From assembly GCA_034770075.1 (NCBI GenBank), contig CM068383.1:3782374-3846373 (forward strand): DNA of 64,000 nt, given 5' to 3'. The position numbers and the translations under genes are program-made. This DNA is from Aralia elata. Lineage: Eukaryota > Streptophyta > Magnoliopsida > Apiales > Araliaceae. The notes under the pieces were generated by a model, which worked only from the letters and a program-made list of their open reading frames with translations, did not search any database and was not told where the DNA came from. This document shows, one piece after another, positions 59,159-64,000 of this stretch (positions are counted from its first letter, which is position 1; every line of letters starts with the position of its first letter).

Positions 59159-60721
59159 GGCTTAAATATAATTTACTATCCTAAACTATAGGCCATATTC
59201 CACTTCGGTGATCCACCTTTAAAACTTTTCAATTAGATGATTGAACTATTAATTTTTTCCAATTGCATCCAATTGAGCTGCCACGTCAGAAATTGTTGAC
59301 GTGGCTATCTGGGTGGGGCTTGCAAAAACTGATGTGTAACAAAAAAAGAGTATTTTATTTTTTGATTACACATTTATAATATAATAAAGGGCAAATTTGT
59401 CAAACAACTTTATATTAAACATTAAAACTAATTGTGCATTATGTCGATCGATCAAAGCTACTAGCGGACATCATCATCCAATTACCAGCATCATCCAACC
59501 ACAAGAAATTGGGTATTTCTATCAAATGAAGCTAGCGGCTTAAGATATTTTTTGCAATTAACAATAGAGTAGCAAACAACATCATCAAGTTCCTCAACCA
59601 CCGACCGCCAAATTCTGTCTTTCCGCTTCCCATGGTCGGGCTTGCAAGGGTTGGGTCGTCGCTTGGGTGGCCGAAAAATTGCTGCGTGGTTGATCGCGAA
59701 CAGCCGATGTTGCATATGGGTTATCGCGATGTTGAGAAGCTCGTGTGAATGAAGTTTGGGACAGTGTGGGTCTAGGGTTCGAATCTCGATGGATGTTGGG
59801 GTTGGGGTTTGGAAGTGGGATTGGTTCGGATCTGGGGTTCTTAAATCAGATCTTGAATATGCCGGTATCTGGGTTTGGTTTTGATTCCGGTGGTTTTTTG
59901 CATGGTTGAGGCTTGTTTATCCTCCGTGTGTTTTATGATCTGGACTTTGTGTTTATTGCTTATCTATTTAATGTTCAGTTTTGGATGTTTTCATTGGTGG
60001 TTCTGCTATGGTCCATCGTTGGTTTCCAGTAGTTGGTTTTCTATTTTTGTTTTCGAACGATTTGGTGTTTTATTTTGGTTTTGATCTGATGTAGTTTAGT
60101 GGCTGCATTTAGGTTCGTTCTTTATTGGACCAGATTTGCTTCAAACTGCGATTCTCTCATTCTTGTTATCAGTCTCTGCTGGTATCATTTTGGAATGTTA
60201 TATTTCTGATTTTCTTTCATTCTAAGATCTATTAATTGTTTGGCTTGGATTTGATTGTGCTGCTTGGTTTGGGCTCCCCTATAGATGATTTTCTTACTGG
60301 TGGATTGTATTTCATCGCCGAATTTTTTAGGAGTCTATGCCGGAGTTTGGCCAGAAGCTATGGTGTCAGGAGGTTTCGCCGGAGTATTGCCGGTGAGAAT
60401 TTTTAGATTTTTAGTTTTATGATTCATTGTTTGTTTGAAGAAATAAGTAGTTAATTTGTTTAGTTTTAATGTTTAATATAAAGTTGTTTGACGAATTTGC
60501 CTTTTATTATATTATAAATGTGTAATTAAAAATTAAAATACTTTTTTTTTGTTACACATCAGCTCTTGCAAGCCCCACCCAGATAGCCACGTCAGCAATT
60601 TCTGACGTGACGGCTCAATTGAAAAAAATTAATAGTTCAATCATCTAATTGAAAAGTTTTAAAGATGGATCATCGAAGTGGAATATGACCATAGTTTAGG
60701 GTATTAATTTATATTTAAGCC
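59159..60721. mobile_element. Long-TIR Mutator-like element, possible gene capture (1563 bp)
   Basis: The first and last 270 bp (59159-59430 and about 60452-60721) are inverted copies, beginning GGCTTAAATATAA and ending TTATATTTAAGCC. Both arms contain gtggggcttgcaa-type and ctatctgggtggg words in opposite orientation. The central 1 kb is less AT-rich than the spacer and contains ordinary gene-like leader sequence (gatctggggttctt, gtttggccagaagctatgg) but no transposase. This organisation fits a Pack-MULE. No clean 9-bp duplication is visible; the flanks are T-rich (ttatttttt and atttatgtt). Confidence 0.7.
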
Positions 60722-61164
60722 ATTTATGTTTATATTTTACCATTAATGTCTTATGTTAATTTATAAACAAACTTCAGTATCACTGACTTTTTAGTCTGTC
60801 AGAGTATTTTTAATTCAATTTCTTGTTTATTATTTGTATGCTATGAAAGTTTCGCACTAAGGGGCAAAACCCCATATTCAGTATGAAAATCATTGTGAAA
60901 TGCGAATGGTTGAATGAATTTCTTTTAGGGCACCTTGCAAGGAAGTTCTTCAGAAGCTGTTCAATTAGTCGAGTAAAATAGAGAAAACTCTTACTATAAC
61001 ATAATCAACAGTTAAGATCATAATTGATTCGAATACAATTAGATTTAGCATCTATCAATATCTAAAGTAAACCCTCACTTTGGTACGGACAGAATAACTA
61101 GTATTACTAGATGATAGTTTCACTTCCAAGCTAAAGTATACAGTGAACAAATACATATGAGGTT
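60722..61164. other. Spacer and probable 3' UTR of the P450 gene
   Basis: No open frame of note is seen. The 3' UTR of the minus-strand P450 probably occupies the right part of this stretch; no clear polyadenylation signal was identified. Confidence 0.4.
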
Positions 61165-63647
61165 CTACTGGCCTAATCTGTGGAAGACACGAACTGGGAG
61201 CCCCCCGTCGATGTGAAGATTAAGCATTGTTCTGTAGTTAACTTGTTTCTGTTCATCGCTCAATTTGAACACGAAAAAATGCAACAAGACTGCTGTGAAA
61301 ATTTTCATCTGTCTATAAGCAAATTCCTTCCCCAGGCAAATTCGCGGACCAGCCTGTTTATCATCATAGAGCTAAAATGTAATGCTTTTTCAACTATTAA
61401 TCTTAAGAAAAAGTTACCAGAAATAAGATTTTGAGTCTCTCTACCAAACATGAATTGAATTCTCAGTAATATAACACTTTTTCTACATCTGCATTTACTA
61501 AAAAAGAAGTTCCGGAAAATTAATGAAAAATGTAACATGTATTCTGCTGACCTGGAAGGCTGTAAATTTGAAGGGACTCTCGGGTTGGTAGATACCATTC
61601 TGGTCAAGCCAACGCTCTGGTCTAAATTCCTCAGCATCATCACCCCATATGAATTTCATCCTTCCCATTGCATACGGTTGGTAAGCCACCATATCACCTT
61701 TCTTTACATTATACCCATCCGGTAGAGTATCGTCCGAAAAACATATTTTTCCATCCTGAAACAACAAAAAACATATATTTACGTTATGCCATTATATCAT
61801 TCAGGATGTGAATATACTCAGTTTTGTTCTATATGATAGTAGTGCAACTCTCCACCCGTGCCTAAAATTTCTGCTCAAGTATTTAGCAATGTATCTCATT
61901 TACAGATAAAAAGAAATAGTCCCAAGAGTATATATATTATCGCAAAACTACCATTTAAATAAAAAAAAACATGGAGTCATAGTCAACACATTGAAAACTT
62001 AGCAATAGATCAGTGTAAAATGACTTTTGAGCACACCATTAAGCAATGACAGTGTATGGAAAATCTAAATTTAAGCTTCATAGGAGGTTAAACATTTGTT
62101 TCTTATTTTTATTTTAAAAGAATGCAACTATAAAATTGCAGAAGTAATTTAAGAACTGTTGGATTTAGGCATTTGCATGAAATTTCTACGTGAAACAGAT
62201 CACTGGTAGTCATTCTTTAGGATCCGACGCCCCTTACTCACTAATTTGTAAGACGATCCTTATTAGCTAGCTAGTTCCTTTTGGTGGGCAATGCTAATGA
62301 TCATAATAATATAAACCACTCAGAGGAAGAACTACAGATTGTAGCGGTTATAGGATATATATGATCCACTATCTGTAATTTCACAGAGTAATAGCATTAA
62401 AAGTCGATCTGACAAATTCTTCTTAAATATTGTGTCACAAATGATAGAGATATATGCAGACTGCAGTAGTATATAATTAATATAATAAATTTCTTTACCA
62501 CTGGAACTGCAGGATAGATTCTGAGAGTCTCAGTTAGAGCTGCATGAAGGTAATGCATTTTTTCTAGGGAGTCCTCAGTTAGACCTGCCACAAACTCGGC
62601 AATGTTTGTAATCTCTTTTGTGCAGGTTGCTTCTTTAATTTCCTGTGCCACCTTTTCCTGAGTTGCGGGATGCTTGCAAAGCATGTAAATGAACCACGAT
62701 AGAGTGGCTGCTGTCGTGTCTTTCCCAGCAATTATAAAGTTCAGTATGATATCGCGTAAGTACTTTGGATCCGTGTCACTTAATTGCAGAAACCTCGATA
62801 AGATGTCTTCTTTCTTTAACTGCAAATGGCATATGATTTTAAGTAAAATGACAAAACAAAGTTTTATATCCAAGTCTCGACTGTACTGGTAATGTGTATT
62901 ATACTTGTCTTTGCTTTTACGTAGTTCATCTTAAGCTCGGAAGGGAATTAGATTAGACCTAGGGAGCTGACAGCCAACACAAATTTTTTGTTGAACACAT
63001 TAAAACTTTTCAGTAAAGAATATTTAAGTAGGAATAGAAGCTGAAGTGATTAACTTACTGAAGAATCATCTTGTGACTTGTGCATTTGCTCAGTTTTGGC
63101 ACGGATCAGTTTATAAACAAACTCATCAACCACTTTGATACTGGTCTTTAGTTCAGCTTCTGATCCGATATTCAAACCTTTTTTGATCTTCCAGAAGATA
63201 TCAACATATCGCCTAAGTGTCAATGCACTTGCATCTTCAAAAGCTTTGCTAAATTTGGAGCCTTCTTCACTTGATCCACACATGCTATCAAGTTCAACCC
63301 CGAAAGCAACTTTGAATATCGAATCCAAGGTTGATTTCATGAAAAAATCCTACATTATTATCTTCTTTATTAGCTTTTGGTCAAATCAAAGGGTTTAATT
63401 GGATAATGATTGTCGGGGCATGCATACTCACTTGTATATCAATTGTTTGGTTGGAAGTAGCTGCTCTAGTCAATATATCAGCAAGTTTTACCACATTTTT
63501 TCTGAATATAATGCTGCTAAAGTCCCTCAGCACCCTTGTCGAGAATTCGTGGCTTGATACCTTCCTCTGTTCGCGCCACTTGTCCCCATCAACAGTGAAA
63601 ATCCCATCACCTAATAGATCACTTAAATGACCGTAATTATAGCATCC
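61165..63647 (-). CDS. Cytochrome P450, CYP704C-type, last five exons (5' end outside window)
   Basis: This encodes a heme-thiolate monooxygenase of the CYP86 clan, probably ER-membrane bound. CYP704 relatives hydroxylate fatty acids; the substrate of the C subfamily is not established to my knowledge. Exons on the minus strand, in coding order: 63647-63432, 63349-63059, 62819-62499, 61755-61552, 61353-61165. All introns are GT-AG and phase 0, giving 406 residues and a TAG stop, against about 515 for a full protein. Visible motifs: LLGDGIFTVDGDKWREQRKV, I-helix FIIAGKDTTAA, ExxR in TETLRIYPAVP, PERW in EEFRPERW, and the heme loop FTAFQAGPRICLGKEF with its Cys ligand split over the last intron. 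All key residues are present, so it looks functional. The first roughly 110 residues, including the membrane anchor, must lie to the right of 64000. Confidence 0.9.
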
Positions 63648-64000
63648 CTGCAACATGTTGCAGAAATCTTATAATAACAAGCTCCATACTTTAATTTGTG
63701 ATTTAATGTCAGGTATTATAAGATTCAAGGCTACATTAGAAGATATGGTAGCTAGAAGATGGGGACCGACAAAACTTTTCGATGTGACAAAATACCATGT
63801 CAGCCACTTGATCGGATATGGTAGCTAGACTCTCAGGCAGGAAATCAAGAAAAGGTTCATAAAAAGGGGAAGGGTCGTTCCAACAAGATTTCTCACTGAA
63901 CCAGAGTTGTCAATCTATCCACAACATCTAAAACGTGCTGATGCATATAATCAATAGTTTAACTGTTGTATTTTATTTCTTTTACACAATTAATTGATTA
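63648..64000 (-). other. Intron or upstream part of the P450 gene, unexplained open stretch
   Basis: The acceptor on the minus strand (gttgcag|ggatgc at 63648/63647) shows this is intron next to the exon. No P450 N-terminal exon was found. A minus-strand frame of about 55 codons contains CWNDPSPFYEPFLDFLPESL, which looks protein-like but which I cannot assign. Confidence 0.4.

Noticed and set aside
59875..60084. 69-codon Trp/Phe/Cys-rich frame in the MULE interior
   Set aside because: It comes from T- and G-rich leader-like DNA, with no domain or start context; chance frame.

Overview
The window is nuclear DNA of a flowering plant, most likely a eudicot. It is AT-rich, its genes have many GT-AG introns, and the introns and spacers are full of small plant transposons (Stowaway MITEs, hAT and Mutator-like elements, Ty1-copia LTR elements). 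No species can be named from the sequence alone. No tRNA, rRNA, CRISPR or bacterial-type feature was seen.

Layout. 1-15.4 kb is gene-poor spacer: a 1.18-kb near-palindromic foldback (2566-3749), a 2.55-kb hAT transposon with a decayed transposase C-terminus (4913-7462), a carboxylesterase pseudogene cut off by a Stowaway MITE (8.87-9.78 kb), a short hAT derivative (10288-10914), a 161-bp hairpin element and a 496-bp Mutator-like MITE (11755-12459). From about 15.49 to 57.74 kb one intact gene fills 42 kb of the plus strand. It encodes a 2975-residue BEACH-domain protein of the plant C2 class (BCHC2-like). I could join 31 coding exons, all with GT-AG borders and matching phases. Its introns hold a young copia element lacking gag (25730-29755), a small LTR element with a perfect 5-bp target duplication nested in an older LTR (39681-40857), a decayed copia (48.16-49.14 kb), six Stowaway MITEs and other repeats. 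From 57.7 to 61.2 kb is spacer with a hAT-like MITE and a 1.56-kb element with 270-bp inverted ends. At 61165-63647 on the minus strand are the last five exons of a CYP704C-type cytochrome P450, whose 5' end lies beyond the window.

The two host genes converge tail to tail and have no evident functional link: one acts in endomembrane trafficking, the other is a membrane-bound oxidase. The most interesting points are a duplicated splice acceptor before BCHC2 exon 14 that could add 29 hydrophobic residues in frame, a gag-less copia with nearly identical LTRs, a nested miniature LTR element sharing a leader repeat with that copia, and a possible gene-capturing MULE between the two genes. I saw nothing that amounts to a wholly new biological system.
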